A DNA stretch of 29,659 nucleotides from ARS98 sp030744725 (GTDB taxonomy: Bacteria > Planctomycetota > Planctomycetia > Pirellulales > Pirellulaceae): contig JASLPZ010000035.1 of the NCBI GenBank assembly GCA_030744725.1, positions 1 through 29,659 on the forward strand, read 5' to 3'. The position numbers were made by a program, and so were the translations under genes. The notes below the pieces were generated by a model. It did not search any database and had not been told where the DNA came from. It worked only from the letters and a program-made list of their open reading frames with translations. Positions 1 through 8,729 of the stretch are shown here, one piece after another (the first letter of the stretch is position 1; the number at the start of each line of letters is the position of its first letter).

Positions 1-522
1 ACTTTCCAGCGAAATCACCACCAAGGCTGCCGCGAAGCCCGTTGCCACCAATGCCAGCAAGGTCATGCCAGTCAGTTTCCAAGCCGACGATCTGATCGCC
101 GGCAATCGATATGCTAGTTCTACGCCAGGGCTGTTTACCAAGTTGGCTTCACGGGGAATCGACGGAAAGTCCTTTTGGGAAGGCAGCGCGTCCTGAATCA
201 GATCAAGATCAGTCGCGCGTTGGACAATGGCCGAACGTCGCTCCGCAGAGACTCCCACTTGGAGTACCGTCAAGATCACGCCGGCACCGCCAATGAATAC
301 GAACGACGACAAAACCGTGACAGCCAACCAGAAACCCAATCCGGGGCGATAGATCGCCGCCGTCGGGTTGACGACCTGAGTGGTGACCAGCGACGTCAAT
401 GCGACGGCACCAAGCAGGAACAGCAGACCAAAGAAGATCGCCTCTCCAACGCTGCCGACCAACCGCGAGCCCGTCCGGCGTTTTCCTCTTTTTTTTCCAA
501 GAAAGCGGAAGCGGGGGGCCAT
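1..522 (-). CDS. Membrane protein of unknown function, N-terminal 174 codons (runs off left edge)
   Basis: An open minus-strand frame starts at ATG 522 and stays open to the window edge, so the C-terminus is missing. The translation begins MAPRFRFLGKKRGKRRTG, a very basic cytoplasmic head. Three hydrophobic stretches follow at about residues 27-48, 63-88 and 150-172, each long enough to span a membrane. Between the second and third lies a polar segment of about 60 residues. The basic N-terminus followed by a hydrophobic helix suggests N-in topology. No catalytic motif is visible in the part present, and I do not recognise the family. There is no convincing Shine-Dalgarno before the ATG, and in-frame TTG and CTG codons lie a few codons upstream, so the exact start is uncertain. 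The plus-strand frames over this region look like shadows because they encode no hydrophobic pattern. Confidence 0.7.
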   Translation of the reverse strand, partial: MAPRFRFLGKKRGKRRTGSRLVGSVGEAIFFGLLFLLGAVALTSLVTTQVVNPTAAIYRPGLGFWLAVTVLSSFVFIGGAGVILTVLQVGVSAERRSAIVQRATDLDLIQDALPSQKDFPSIPREANLVNSPGVELAYRLPAIRSSAWKLTGMTLLALVATGFAAALVVISLES

Positions 523-593
523 GATTCTACCGGGCAATCCGTTGGGCAGTATGAGATCGCGGGCGATCGCGGGCAACTTGACGTTCGAGCGAT

Positions 594-599
594 ATTATA
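594..599 (-). promoter_or_regulatory. Candidate -10 element for the left-edge membrane protein
   Basis: The minus strand reads a perfect TATAAT here, about 70 bases upstream of the ATG at 522. I find no good -35 hexamer at 16-18 bases spacing, so only the -10 half is supported. The 523-731 gap between the divergent genes otherwise shows nothing I can name. Confidence 0.25.
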
Positions 600-731
600 C
601 TCCAATCGCGTGAAATTGTATTGGGGCGTCCCCAGTGGGTAGGATGTCATTTTGTACCAAGGCGACAAACCCGAATCCGCACGTCGCTACGCTGCAGTTC
701 CTTCCACTCCTTCCGCTCAGCGAGATTACAA

Positions 732-2000
732 ATGCACTCGGCTGCAAATAAGTTCCGTCTTCTTGTTTCTCTTATCCTGACCGTCTTGTGCAGTTTGAAC
801 GTTGGGACGAGAGGTGTCGCTGGCGACTGGCCACAGATTCTTGGTCCGAATCGAAACGGCGCTGCCGTCGATGAAAAGCCGCTTGAAGTGTGGCCCGCGC
901 CCGGTCCTAAGGTGAATTGGTCGTTTCCCGTCGGCAGCGGCTACGCTGGCCCTGTGGTGATCGGAGAAAGGGTTATTATCTTTCACCGGGTCGGTGATTT
1001 GGAACGAGTGGAATCCATCGACATCGCCACGGGCAAGTCGGTCTGGAAGGCTGACTATCCCGCAACCTATAAGGGTGGTCTCAATCCTGATTCCGGACCG
1101 CGTTGCGTCCCACTGGTTTCTGGTGAACGGATCTTTGTATTCGGTGCGGCCGGAAACTTGCACGCGCTGAGTTTGGCCAATGGCAAGAAAGTCTGGTCGC
1201 GCGACACTGGCGCCGACTATCCGGGACCCACCAGCTACTTTGGTGCCGGCAGTTCGCCAATCGTGGCCAGCAAGAAGCTGTTGCTCAACGTCGGTGGACG
1301 CAACGCTGGAATCGTTGCCTTCGATCTCGAAACTGGGAACACGGTCTGGAAAAAGACAGACGAACGAGCCAGTTATTCGTCGCCAACCAAAGCCGTGATT
1401 GAGGGCCAGGAACAAGTCATCTTTGTGACACGCCTGAACACGATTGCGGTGGATCCCCAAACAGGCACGGAACTATTTCGTTTTGAATTTGGTGATCGCG
1501 GTCCGACAGTCAATGCGGCTACGCCGCTGGTCTTTGACAACCACCTGTTTGTTTCCGCAGCCTATCGTATCGGTGGACACTTAGCCCGCTTGACGAAGAA
1601 TTCAGCCACCCAGATTTGGGCCAATGACAATGCGATGTCCAGCCAGTACACGACCTGTGTGCAAAAAGACGGGTTCCTTTATGGCACTCACGGACGCGAA
1701 GATTTCTCCAATGGCGAACTCCGCTGCATCGAAGCCAAGACTGGAAAAGTGCGCTGGACAGCTGCTGGTTCTGGTGTCGCGCATACCATTCTTGTCGGCG
1801 ATCATCTGCTGATGTTGACGAACCAGGGACATTTAGCGTTGGTCGCGGCATCACCCGATCAATACACTTTACTGGCTAGTGCTCAAATATCTCCCAAAAT
1901 CACGCGTGCGATGCCCGCGTTTGCGAAAGGACGCTTCCTGTTTCGCGATAACGTCAATAACGGCGGCACGCTCAAATGCCTCACACTGGCAACGCAATAG
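732..2000 (+). CDS. Secreted PQQ-type beta-propeller repeat protein
   Basis: This is a 422-residue protein of the PQQ-binding-like/BamB-like beta-propeller superfamily. Residues 1 to about 31 form a signal peptide: MHSAANKFRLL, a hydrophobic core, then a cleavage-like VAG before DWPQ. The frame is open from 621, but the upstream 37 codons lack signal-peptide character, so ATG 732 was chosen. The mature part has repeated blades ending in a Gly-Lys/Asn-x-Val-x-Trp pattern (TGKSVWKAD, NGKKVWSRD, TGNTVWKKT, TGKVRWTAA), the usual hallmark of this fold. It most likely acts outside the cytoplasmic membrane. In planctomycetes such proteins are often annotated as quinoprotein dehydrogenase-like, but I see no specific PQQ-ligand or catalytic residue, so an enzymatic role is unproven and a scaffold role is equally possible. 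It converges on the alpha-CTD gene with 79 bases between stops. Confidence 0.85.
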   Translation: MHSAANKFRLLVSLILTVLCSLNVGTRGVAGDWPQILGPNRNGAAVDEKPLEVWPAPGPKVNWSFPVGSGYAGPVVIGERVIIFHRVGDLERVESIDIATGKSVWKADYPATYKGGLNPDSGPRCVPLVSGERIFVFGAAGNLHALSLANGKKVWSRDTGADYPGPTSYFGAGSSPIVASKKLLLNVGGRNAGIVAFDLETGNTVWKKTDERASYSSPTKAVIEGQEQVIFVTRLNTIAVDPQTGTELFRFEFGDRGPTVNAATPLVFDNHLFVSAAYRIGGHLARLTKNSATQIWANDNAMSSQYTTCVQKDGFLYGTHGREDFSNGELRCIEAKTGKVRWTAAGSGVAHTILVGDHLLMLTNQGHLALVAASPDQYTLLASAQISPKITRAMPAFAKGRFLFRDNVNNGGTLKCLTLATQ

Positions 2001-2079
2001 GCCGAGTCATGTGTGGCTTCACGCGCTGTTCGCGACTCGCCTGGTGAGCCGTTGAGGCCCTCTGCAACGCCGCAGCTGA

Positions 2080-2343
2080 TTATTTTGCTTTGGAGCGATC
2101 GAACCCAATGCTCGCCAGCGCATGATAAACTTCGTCCAGAGTCTTCTCACCAAAGTTAGAGATGCTGAGCAAGTCATCACGCGTGCAGTTCAAGAGATCG
2201 TGCACCGTGAAGACGCCGCGTTCTTCCAGACAATTGGTCGTGCGCACTGACAGGCCAATTTCCGCAGTACTTAATTCCAAACGTTCATTGAGGCTCCGCG
2301 AAGCTTCCTCCGTTGCACTTAAGGGAATGCGAGTCGTCGACAT
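2080..2343 (-). CDS. Stand-alone RNA polymerase alpha C-terminal-domain protein
   Basis: The 87-residue product is almost entirely one alpha-CTD fold. Residues 29-82 align with the E. coli alpha CTD: L-S-V-R-T-T-N-C-L matches LTVRSANCL and S-N-F-G-E-K-T-L matches PNLGKKSL. The residues that contact DNA in E. coli alpha (R265, N268, C269, G296, K298) correspond to R34, N37, C38, G65 and K67; S299 is T68. The alpha N-terminal dimerisation domain is absent and there is only a short polar head of about 25 residues. It could therefore bind UP-element-like DNA or activators without being a core polymerase subunit. The start is firmly set by an AAGGAGG ribosome site 6 bases before the ATG. Its neighbours are unrelated (convergent beta-propeller gene, divergent helicase). 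A general HhH DNA-binding role is the main alternative. Confidence 0.88.
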   Translation of the reverse strand: MSTTRIPLSATEEASRSLNERLELSTAEIGLSVRTTNCLEERGVFTVHDLLNCTRDDLLSISNFGEKTLDEVYHALASIGFDRSKAK

Positions 2344-2349
2344 GAGTAC

Positions 2350-2356
2350 CCTCCTT
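2350..2356 (-). promoter_or_regulatory. Strong ribosome binding site of the alpha-CTD gene
   Basis: The minus strand reads AAGGAGG, a full match to the anti-Shine-Dalgarno core, 6 bases before ATG 2343. Few genes in this window have a site this strong, which suggests high translation of the small protein. Confidence 0.8.
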
Positions 2357-2558
2357 GCGGTGTGTGTGTGAACTGCTCATTCATCCTGAAGTGGTCGTCA
2401 GGCGACAGGCCCACTTAGAGCAGGGCAAACAGTATATCAATCGGTCGCTTGATTGCTACCACAAGTTCTATTGAATTGTTGGTTCCCTTAGTTGTCCGCT
2501 AGCACAGGCAGAAGCGGTAGTCATCTTGGCAACGCAATTCCGAGCTTATCCCGGACTT

Positions 2559-2590
2559 ACCGTGTTCAGGATTCACCGTGTTCAGGATTC
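2559..2590. repeat. Perfect 2 x 16-bp tandem direct repeat
   Basis: The unit accgtgttcaggattc occurs twice head to tail (2559-2574 and 2575-2590) without a mismatch. It lies 80 to 112 bases before the helicase start, in non-coding DNA. It may be a simple duplication or a doubled protein-binding site. Confidence 0.9.
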
Positions 2591-2623
2591 GACGGGGGCT
2601 GCCGCGCACCCGACCGAACGGCC

Positions 2624-2629
2624 TATAAT
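2624..2629 (+). promoter_or_regulatory. Candidate -10 element of the helicase gene
   Basis: A perfect TATAAT sits 41 bases before ATG 2671, a plausible distance for a short leader. No recognisable -35 hexamer lies at standard spacing, so this may be an activator-dependent promoter or a chance match. Confidence 0.3.
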
Positions 2630-2670
2630 GCGAGACTGATCGTCACACCTCGACACGCTCACCAGCTCCC

Positions 2671-5055
2671 ATGGATCCGAATTCACCAGACAGCGAAAAC
2701 CGCGATTTACTCGAACGTCTCACGCCGTCACAGGTCGAAGCTGTGCAACATCGGGACGGTCCGCTGCTGATTCTCGCCGGCCCAGGCAGCGGAAAAACTC
2801 GTGTTGTCACCCATCGGATTGCGTTTCTGTTGCGCCAGGGGGTACCCGCCTGGCAGATTCTCGCCTTGACGTTTACCAACAAAGCAGCCGAAGAGATGAA
2901 TTTGCGGCTGGCTCGGCTGGCACCAGGCGAGTCGGTTTGGACAGGCACGTTTCACCGCTTCTGTGCCCGCATGTTGCGACGGCACGCGCGGCTCGTCGGC
3001 CTGGAAGAAAATTTCTCGATCTACGACACCAGCGATAGCCGGAAGCTGCTGCGCGCCGCGATCGATGACACGGATATCAGCCTGAGCCACGTCACGGTCG
3101 ATCAAATCGCCAGCGAAATCAGTAGCGCCAAGAACAATCTGGTCACCTCGAATCAATTCGTCTCGCGGGCCGGACAGACCTTGGGTGGCGTCGTCGAGGT
3201 CGCCTATCCCGCGTATCAGAAGCGGATGTTGCAAGCCAACGCTGTCGATTTTGACGACCTCCTGTTGCATCTGGCAACCATGCTCCGCGAAAACCCTGAA
3301 TTGCGGAAAGCAATGGATGACCGGTATCGCTACATCATTGTGGACGAATATCAGGACACCAACTTTTCGCAGTACGCAATTGTCCGGGCGTTGTCCCGCG
3401 ACCATCCTAATCTGGCAGTGACTGGCGATCCTGATCAGTCCATCTACGGCTGGCGAGGGGCGAACCTACGTAACATCCTGGACTTTGAACACGACTTCCC
3501 ACAGGTCCGCGTCGTACGGCTGGAGCAAAACTACCGTAGTACGCCTAATATCTTGCGAGTCGCCGATCGATTGATCGCGTACAACACGCAGCGCAAGCCC
3601 AAGCAATTGCTGACCGACAATCCGGCCGGTAACCCCGTGCGATTGGTCCGCTATCCGAGTAGTCGCGATGAAGCCGAACATATCGTCGCCCAAATTGCGG
3701 ACGACATTGCTCACGATCGCCGGCGTCCGCGTGACTTCGCGTTATTTTACCGAGTTAATTCACTATCACGCGCGTTGGAAAATGCGTTTCGCAGTGCCGG
3801 CGTTCCGTATCAGATCATCAAGGGACTGGAGTTCTATCAGCGAAAAGAAATCAAAGACGTGCTGGCATATCTGCACTTGATCAACAACCCCAAGAGCGAC
3901 ATGTCGTTGCTCCGCATTATCAACGTTCCTCCGAGACGGATTGGCAAAGCTACGATCAAACGGCTCGATGAGCACGCCCAACGTTATGGAATTTCCCTGT
4001 TGGACGCGGCGCGCGAAGCGAAGACGATCAAAACGTTGCGCAAGCCGGCGGTTGTGGCACTCCACGGGTTTGTCGAGATGTTTGACGCACTGAGCCCACT
4101 GGCCACGGCACCGTTGCATGAGCTGATGGAGCAGCTGCTCGCGGAATCGGGCTACCGCAACTGGCTCGAAGAATCGGAATTGGAAGAAGACGCAGAACGA
4201 CTGGCCAACGTCGAGGAGTTGCTTACTGATGCTTCGGAATTTGACGCGCAGAGTCCGGACGACGCACCACTGGAAGCGTTTCTCGAACAGGCAGCCTTAG
4301 TCAGCGACACGGATGAGTGGGAAGTGGAAACCGACAAGGTATCGCTGATGACACTCCACGCCGCCAAGGGCTTGGAATTCCCCTGTGTGTTCATTGTCGC
4401 CGTCGAACAAGGCATGTTGCCGCATGAGCGCAGCAAGGAAGACCCCGATCAGTTGGAAGAGGAGCGACGATTGCTGTTTGTGGGGATCACGCGAGCGGAA
4501 GAAGAACTTCAGATTAGCAATGTGGCGTATCGGTTCATGCGAGGTAATCAAGAAATGGCCATCCCTAGCCCATTTCTGATGGAATTGCCGCGCGAAGAAA
4601 TGGAAGTGTTCGAGCCGAAGTCATCGCCGCATATCGATGAAACCTGGGACGATCACACCGATGACGACGATGCCTACGTCCAGGATATCGTGGATGACGA
4701 TCCGGAGGAACTGGGTTTCGACGATCCACTGATGGACGAAGCGATTCAGCATGATATCGAACAGCAGCAAATGACGCGCCCCGTTGCCGCATCAGTAATG
4801 ACCGCCGCTCAACTGTGGGACAATGCAATCGATGGCGATGGTGAAACAGATGAACGAGGGACCGTTTCTCCCGAGGATTTTGTCGAGGGAATGATCGTCA
4901 ACGATCCGGTGCGCGGTTTGGGAAGAATTGTCAAGCTCAGCGGCAAAGAGAAGAAGCGCACCGCAACGGTGCAGTTCTTTACTTCACCACGACTGCGGCA
5001 CTATGTCCTGGCGTACAGCAGCTTGGTACCAGTGCAGTCGGCGGACGACACTTGA
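2671..5055 (+). CDS. pcrA: ATP-dependent DNA helicase, PcrA/UvrD family
   Basis: This 794-residue superfamily 1A 3'-5' helicase unwinds DNA in repair and replication restart. All motifs are present in order: Q-motif LTPSQVEAV (17-25), Walker A GPGSGKT (37-43), Ia LTFTNKAAEEM, Walker B DEYQDT (from D225), III GDPDQSIYGWRGA, IV LEQNYRST, V VSLMTLHAAKGLEF and VI EERRLLFVGITRAEEEL. Length is typical for PcrA/UvrD. After the core comes a strongly acidic linker of about 80 residues, rich in Asp and Glu (roughly 645-720). A C-terminal module of about 50 residues (GMIVNDPVRGLGRIV to YSSLVPV) resembles the PcrA Tudor-like domain that touches RNA polymerase. ATG 2671 fits the family N-terminus, though no clear ribosome site precedes it. 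Rep helicase is the main alternative, but the C-terminal module favours PcrA/UvrD. Confidence 0.95.
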   Translation: MDPNSPDSENRDLLERLTPSQVEAVQHRDGPLLILAGPGSGKTRVVTHRIAFLLRQGVPAWQILALTFTNKAAEEMNLRLARLAPGESVWTGTFHRFCARMLRRHARLVGLEENFSIYDTSDSRKLLRAAIDDTDISLSHVTVDQIASEISSAKNNLVTSNQFVSRAGQTLGGVVEVAYPAYQKRMLQANAVDFDDLLLHLATMLRENPELRKAMDDRYRYIIVDEYQDTNFSQYAIVRALSRDHPNLAVTGDPDQSIYGWRGANLRNILDFEHDFPQVRVVRLEQNYRSTPNILRVADRLIAYNTQRKPKQLLTDNPAGNPVRLVRYPSSRDEAEHIVAQIADDIAHDRRRPRDFALFYRVNSLSRALENAFRSAGVPYQIIKGLEFYQRKEIKDVLAYLHLINNPKSDMSLLRIINVPPRRIGKATIKRLDEHAQRYGISLLDAAREAKTIKTLRKPAVVALHGFVEMFDALSPLATAPLHELMEQLLAESGYRNWLEESELEEDAERLANVEELLTDASEFDAQSPDDAPLEAFLEQAALVSDTDEWEVETDKVSLMTLHAAKGLEFPCVFIVAVEQGMLPHERSKEDPDQLEEERRLLFVGITRAEEELQISNVAYRFMRGNQEMAIPSPFLMELPREEMEVFEPKSSPHIDETWDDHTDDDDAYVQDIVDDDPEELGFDDPLMDEAIQHDIEQQQMTRPVAASVMTAAQLWDNAIDGDGETDERGTVSPEDFVEGMIVNDPVRGLGRIVKLSGKEKKRTATVQFFTSPRLRHYVLAYSSLVPVQSADDT

Positions 5056-5151
5056 TGTGCCAGCCCTCAGCTGGTTGCAGCCTTTTCAGTGGCCGACATC
5101 TGCCACACAACGATCTTTTGGTAATCATTTACCGGTGATAATCACGTCGGA

Positions 5152-8100
5152 TCACTGCCTCTCGGCGAATAACGCGTCATTCGGATTGCCACGGGAGAGC
5201 ATGTACGCAAACAGGTCCAAGACCTCGTCGCGATTGAGTTCTTTTAGGAGATCGTCCGGCATCAGTGAGACGGCCGAGGGTTTTACGGATTCGACTTCAG
5301 ATTTTTGGAATGTGACTACTTTACTAGCGTCTTCGGGATCAATCAGAATTGTCAGCTTGTCCTCTTGATCGCCACTCAATCGACCGGTGTAGACTTTACC
5401 TGACGTCGTAACGACAACCGAGGCGCGATATTGATCGGAGACGACTTTGCTGGGATTCACGATCGATTCGCTGAGGTCGCCTGGGGTGAAACGGCCGGCA
5501 ACATTCGTCAGATCGGGGCCCGTCGCGCCGCCACGACCTTCAAAGCGATGGCAGACGATACAGCGAGCAGCAGCAAACATCTTGCGACCGTTCTCGAAGT
5601 CGCGAGCTTTAAGTCCCTGCTGGCTCGCACCAACAAGATCAGCAAGCGTCCAGGCGCGACCGGGCCCAGTTGCCTTGGGCAGCTCGGCAGTATTGACTGG
5701 CGTGATCATGATTTCTGAGGCGAGCAACTTTCGTTCGGCCTCGGAAGCATTCTCCAAAGCGTCCTTTCGCATGTTGTCAATAAAGCCTTGATAGCTGGCG
5801 CCACCGCTGCGGTCACGCGCTTCGGCCAACCAGACGAGGTATTGGCGACGCTGCTCAAAAGTCCAGCCATACCGAACGTTGCGCAGCGTAAATGCGTAGT
5901 GCAGCTTTTGCAGATCGGGCTGATTCGCTAACATCTGCGCGATCGTGCCACCATACCCGCGATTGCGAGCCAACAGCGCGTCAGTCGCCAACGTTTCTTG
6001 CGTTGTTTCCTTGCCGAGCAACTCGAGAGTCTTCGTCACCACAGTCGGAGAGTTCAGGTAGACCAGCATGGCGCACAGTTCACGATTGAGCCGATCGGAT
6101 TCTGCGGGAAACAAACCGTCTAACTTCTTAACTAGTCGCGTCGCGGTCTGCTGACCCGGCTTACTCATCCGAATAAACACGAGTGACCAGGCGCGAAGTA
6201 GGTCGAGCTGTTGGGATTCACTGAGGTTGGCGATATCGATCCGGTCGAGTGCCGCCAGGACCTTTGGTTGAAGTGTCGGGTCGCCCTGGCGTGCAAGTGC
6301 CACAACAGCTTGAATTGTGCCGACAGGATCCGAACTGTTAACGGCCTTTTTGCTCCAGGCTTCCACAGGCTGGTGTTCTATCGCCACGCGCGCCGCGTAA
6401 CGAATGTGCCGATCGTGATGCCCAAGGTGCGGCCACAGAAATGCCACCGCACTTTGCGGGTCTTTCGCAGTCGTGTGGTAGGTCTCAATTTCCTTTCGCA
6501 ACGCGCGCAACGCCGCGAACTCGGTGTCGTGCGCATCGATCGCCTTGGTGGACGCCTTGCCTCGATAGGTCACGCGATAGAGTTCCGACTGAGCGCCTCG
6601 ACCACCAGTCGTAAAATACATCGCTCCATCGGGCCCAACGGCAACGTCCGTCAGAGGCAACGGTGTCCGCGAAATGAACTCTTCCTTGGTTGCCGTATAC
6701 CCCGCACCGCTGGCCTGGCTATGCACAGCGTACATCGTGCCGAAAGTCCAGTCGCAAATGTAGAAGGCGTGCTGATATTTTTCGGGAAAAAGAGTTCCGT
6801 AGCCAAACGCCGCGCCGACTGGCGAGCCTGGTCCGACATTGACTAGTTGCGGCAAACTATCGACATAGTATGTCGGCCATTTTCCAGTACCGCTGCGCCA
6901 GCCAAATTCGCTACCGCTTGTCGCGTGCACAACACGCGTAGGTCGATACCAGGGCATCCCCATGTCCCATTCCATATCTGCGTCGTACGCAAACAGGTCG
7001 CCATCGGCATTGAAGTCCATATCGTACGGGTTGCGATAGCCGGTACTGAACATCTCCCACGATTTTCCATCCGGGTCGGTCTTCGCGATCCATCCACCCG
7101 GTGCCAGTTTTCCGCGGGCGTGACCACGGGCGTCCCATTGCCGCGGCAGCAGATGATCTTCGCTCCAGTTAGAAGGCAGGCGGCTCGCGGAAAACTCAGC
7201 CGGTGGATTGGTGTGGTTACCGGCGATCAAGTAGATCGACTTGCCATCGGGTGATAAACGCAACGCGTGCGGCCCGTGTTCACCGCCTCCAGCGAGCGCT
7301 TTCAGCTTCAGAACTTCATCAAACTGGTCGTCGCCGCTGGTATCGCGGAGACGATAAAGTCCGCTGCCAGGCCCTCCATTGACGGACACATAAAGACTGT
7401 CGAAGGCGTACAAGAGCCCTTGCGCTGATGTGATTTTTGCGCTCAGCCTTTCAACTTTCGTTTCGCCTTTCCCGTCAATCGACGGCGGCGTGATCCGATA
7501 GAGTCCATGGCCTCCTTGGTCGCTAGCAATCAAGCGACCGCGATCGTCAAAGGCGATGCTGACCCAAGACCCCTGCTGGTTCTTGGGGACGGTGTAAAGC
7601 AGTTCGACCTGAAAGCCAGGCAACAGGTGAAAGATGCCGCGATCCGGTTCGGCGAGTCCTGCGGGCTTGGAAAACACATCTTTCCACGGGCCAATCCCCA
7701 TCTTGCCCATCGTGCGGACGGGCACCCACGGTCCGAGTTTTTCGACAGATTCCCACGACTCGTCACTTATCACATACCGTACCTCCTCGCCGTTGGACAA
7801 TGCCAATTTGAACGCAAATCCAGCAACGCTTCCGGCATTGCCAACACTGGCAACGATTTCATTGGTACCCTCGCGCAGGTGCTTGCTCACCTCCACACGA
7901 ACCGGGTTTTCCCAAGAATCGCTCTGCGCAACTTGATGGCCGTTGATGAGCAACCTCATGGAATTGTCACAGGTCGCTTGCAACCAAGCCGTGGTCGCGC
8001 CACCGTCGAATCGTTTCCGCATCGCATAATCACGGTTATGATTCGGCCCCCAGATCCAGGTCGGCTTTGGTCCATGCTTGAGGAGTTCTTTGGCCGCGGA

Positions 8101-8271
8101 TAATTTTGGCGAGGGCGCGGGCTCGTCCTCCGGTGCGTCGCGAAGACGGGACGGTGCGACCGTTGGCGATTGCCTGAATGTCTCTGCGGCAATGCTGGGC
8201 ATCGCCATACCAATCACAATCAACACGCCTGCCACAATTCCCGTCGGTCGCTTGGCATGATTCCAGTTCAC
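5152..8271 (-). CDS. PVC-type membrane-bound dehydrogenase with C-terminal CxxCH heme site
   Basis: This large exported protein (1039 residues from the chosen start) belongs to a group abundant in Planctomycetota and Verrucomicrobiota. Its order is a signal peptide (residues 1-29, ending PSIAA), a carbohydrate-binding-like N-terminal region (about 50-200), a glucose/sorbosone-dehydrogenase-type beta-propeller (about 220-600), a helical HEAT-like region (about 620-860), and a c-type cytochrome domain with CIVCH at 904-908 and a candidate distal Met in SLMPDDLL. The heme would be attached outside the cytoplasmic membrane and would accept electrons from oxidised sugars or related compounds; the substrate is unknown. 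GTG 8271 is chosen because the signal peptide begins there and a purine-rich AAAGAGA lies just upstream. The frame is open to 8409, but that extension puts 46 polar residues before the signal peptide. It sits downstream of the Gfo/Idh/MocA gene on the same strand. Confidence 0.88.
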   Translation of the reverse strand: MNWNHAKRPTGIVAGVLIVIGMAMPSIAAETFRQSPTVAPSRLRDAPEDEPAPSPKLSAAKELLKHGPKPTWIWGPNHNRDYAMRKRFDGGATTAWLQATCDNSMRLLINGHQVAQSDSWENPVRVEVSKHLREGTNEIVASVGNAGSVAGFAFKLALSNGEEVRYVISDESWESVEKLGPWVPVRTMGKMGIGPWKDVFSKPAGLAEPDRGIFHLLPGFQVELLYTVPKNQQGSWVSIAFDDRGRLIASDQGGHGLYRITPPSIDGKGETKVERLSAKITSAQGLLYAFDSLYVSVNGGPGSGLYRLRDTSGDDQFDEVLKLKALAGGGEHGPHALRLSPDGKSIYLIAGNHTNPPAEFSASRLPSNWSEDHLLPRQWDARGHARGKLAPGGWIAKTDPDGKSWEMFSTGYRNPYDMDFNADGDLFAYDADMEWDMGMPWYRPTRVVHATSGSEFGWRSGTGKWPTYYVDSLPQLVNVGPGSPVGAAFGYGTLFPEKYQHAFYICDWTFGTMYAVHSQASGAGYTATKEEFISRTPLPLTDVAVGPDGAMYFTTGGRGAQSELYRVTYRGKASTKAIDAHDTEFAALRALRKEIETYHTTAKDPQSAVAFLWPHLGHHDRHIRYAARVAIEHQPVEAWSKKAVNSSDPVGTIQAVVALARQGDPTLQPKVLAALDRIDIANLSESQQLDLLRAWSLVFIRMSKPGQQTATRLVKKLDGLFPAESDRLNRELCAMLVYLNSPTVVTKTLELLGKETTQETLATDALLARNRGYGGTIAQMLANQPDLQKLHYAFTLRNVRYGWTFEQRRQYLVWLAEARDRSGGASYQGFIDNMRKDALENASEAERKLLASEIMITPVNTAELPKATGPGRAWTLADLVGASQQGLKARDFENGRKMFAAARCIVCHRFEGRGGATGPDLTNVAGRFTPGDLSESIVNPSKVVSDQYRASVVVTTSGKVYTGRLSGDQEDKLTILIDPEDASKVVTFQKSEVESVKPSAVSLMPDDLLKELNRDEVLDLFAYMLSRGNPNDALFAERQ

Positions 8272-8431
8272 AATGTCTCTTTCGGTTTGAGGACGTTTCA
8301 GTCTTGGCCAAACGATAACTGTCGCATGGTGTGTCAGCACCGTGGGCGTTCCCCTAATCATAATCATAAGAGCAGGATAGAAGAGTATACTGCCTGCGGC
8401 TTCGGTCACTGGACCAGCCCAATCGCAGTTT

Positions 8432-8455
8432 GATCATCGCACCTCTAGATCATCG
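8432..8455. repeat. Spaced 8-bp direct repeat upstream of the CxxCH gene
   Basis: GATCATCG occurs at 8432-8439 and again at 8448-8455, giving a 16-base period. It lies in the 204-base gap between the small hypothetical gene and the CxxCH dehydrogenase start, about 160 bases upstream of the latter. The arrangement is compatible with a doubled regulator site but is short enough to arise by chance. Confidence 0.5.
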
Positions 8456-8475
8456 TGACCGTTTATAATGCTGTT

Positions 8476-8685
8476 TTATGGCGATTTTCCCTTGACGGGC
8501 AAATGAGCCTCACCGACGACACAACTAAGCGGCCAATGCTGGAGCATACTACCGACAAAGAACTCGGCAGTCCGTTGACCACCGATCTTTGCCGGTCGCA
8601 GTTGATGAAAACGGTACGGTGCCAAGCTTCCATCAGCGCGGCGAATCCAATACCAACGGTTGGGCTGCAAGTCGGCTTCGGTCAT
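8476..8685 (-). CDS. Small hypothetical protein (69 residues)
   Basis: I do not recognise this protein. The start at ATG 8685 is supported by a GAGG ribosome site 5 bases upstream; the frame is open to 8766 but overlaps the upstream gene. The product begins MTEADLQPNRWYWIRRADGS and is rich in aromatic residues (WYW, PYRFHQL, EFFVG, HWPLS), with no membrane segment or signal peptide. The aromatic pattern suggests a compact beta-rich domain, possibly distantly like the GYF_2 domains common in planctomycetes, but the match is too weak to name. It starts 44 bases after the stop of the Gfo/Idh/MocA gene on the same strand, so co-transcription is likely. Confidence 0.55.
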   Translation of the reverse strand: MTEADLQPNRWYWIRRADGSLAPYRFHQLRPAKIGGQRTAEFFVGSMLQHWPLSCVVGEAHLPVKGKSP

Positions 8686-8729
8686 CGAATCCTCAACCCG
8701 TTTAGAGCAGGCAGATGACAATGCCGCGA

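Larger units (their letters stand above)
2344..2670. other. Divergent intergenic region between alpha-CTD gene and helicase
   Basis: This 327-base stretch has no gene I can support. It holds the ribosome site of the alpha-CTD gene, a perfect 16-bp tandem duplication (2559-2590), and a TATAAT (2624-2629) upstream of the helicase. An open frame at 2492-2770 has no coding character. Confidence 0.6.

Noticed and set aside
578..601. TTGACG followed by TATACT as a promoter for the beta-propeller gene
   Set aside because: The spacing between the hexamers is only 12 bases, too short for a sigma-70-type promoter.
2003..2039. CGAGTC/GACTCG inverted repeat as a terminator between the convergent genes
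   Set aside because: The arms are 6 bases with a 25-base loop and no T-run follows, so it is too weak to call.
6211..8103. Long plus-strand open frames of 211 and 198 codons opposite the CxxCH dehydrogenase
   Set aside because: They are antisense to a protein with clear domains, have Arg/Cys/His-rich composition typical of shadow frames, and lack ribosome sites.
8272..8409. Longer N-terminus of the CxxCH dehydrogenase starting at GTG 8409
   Set aside because: It would put 46 residues before an evident signal peptide. GTG 8271 with a purine-rich stretch upstream is a better start.
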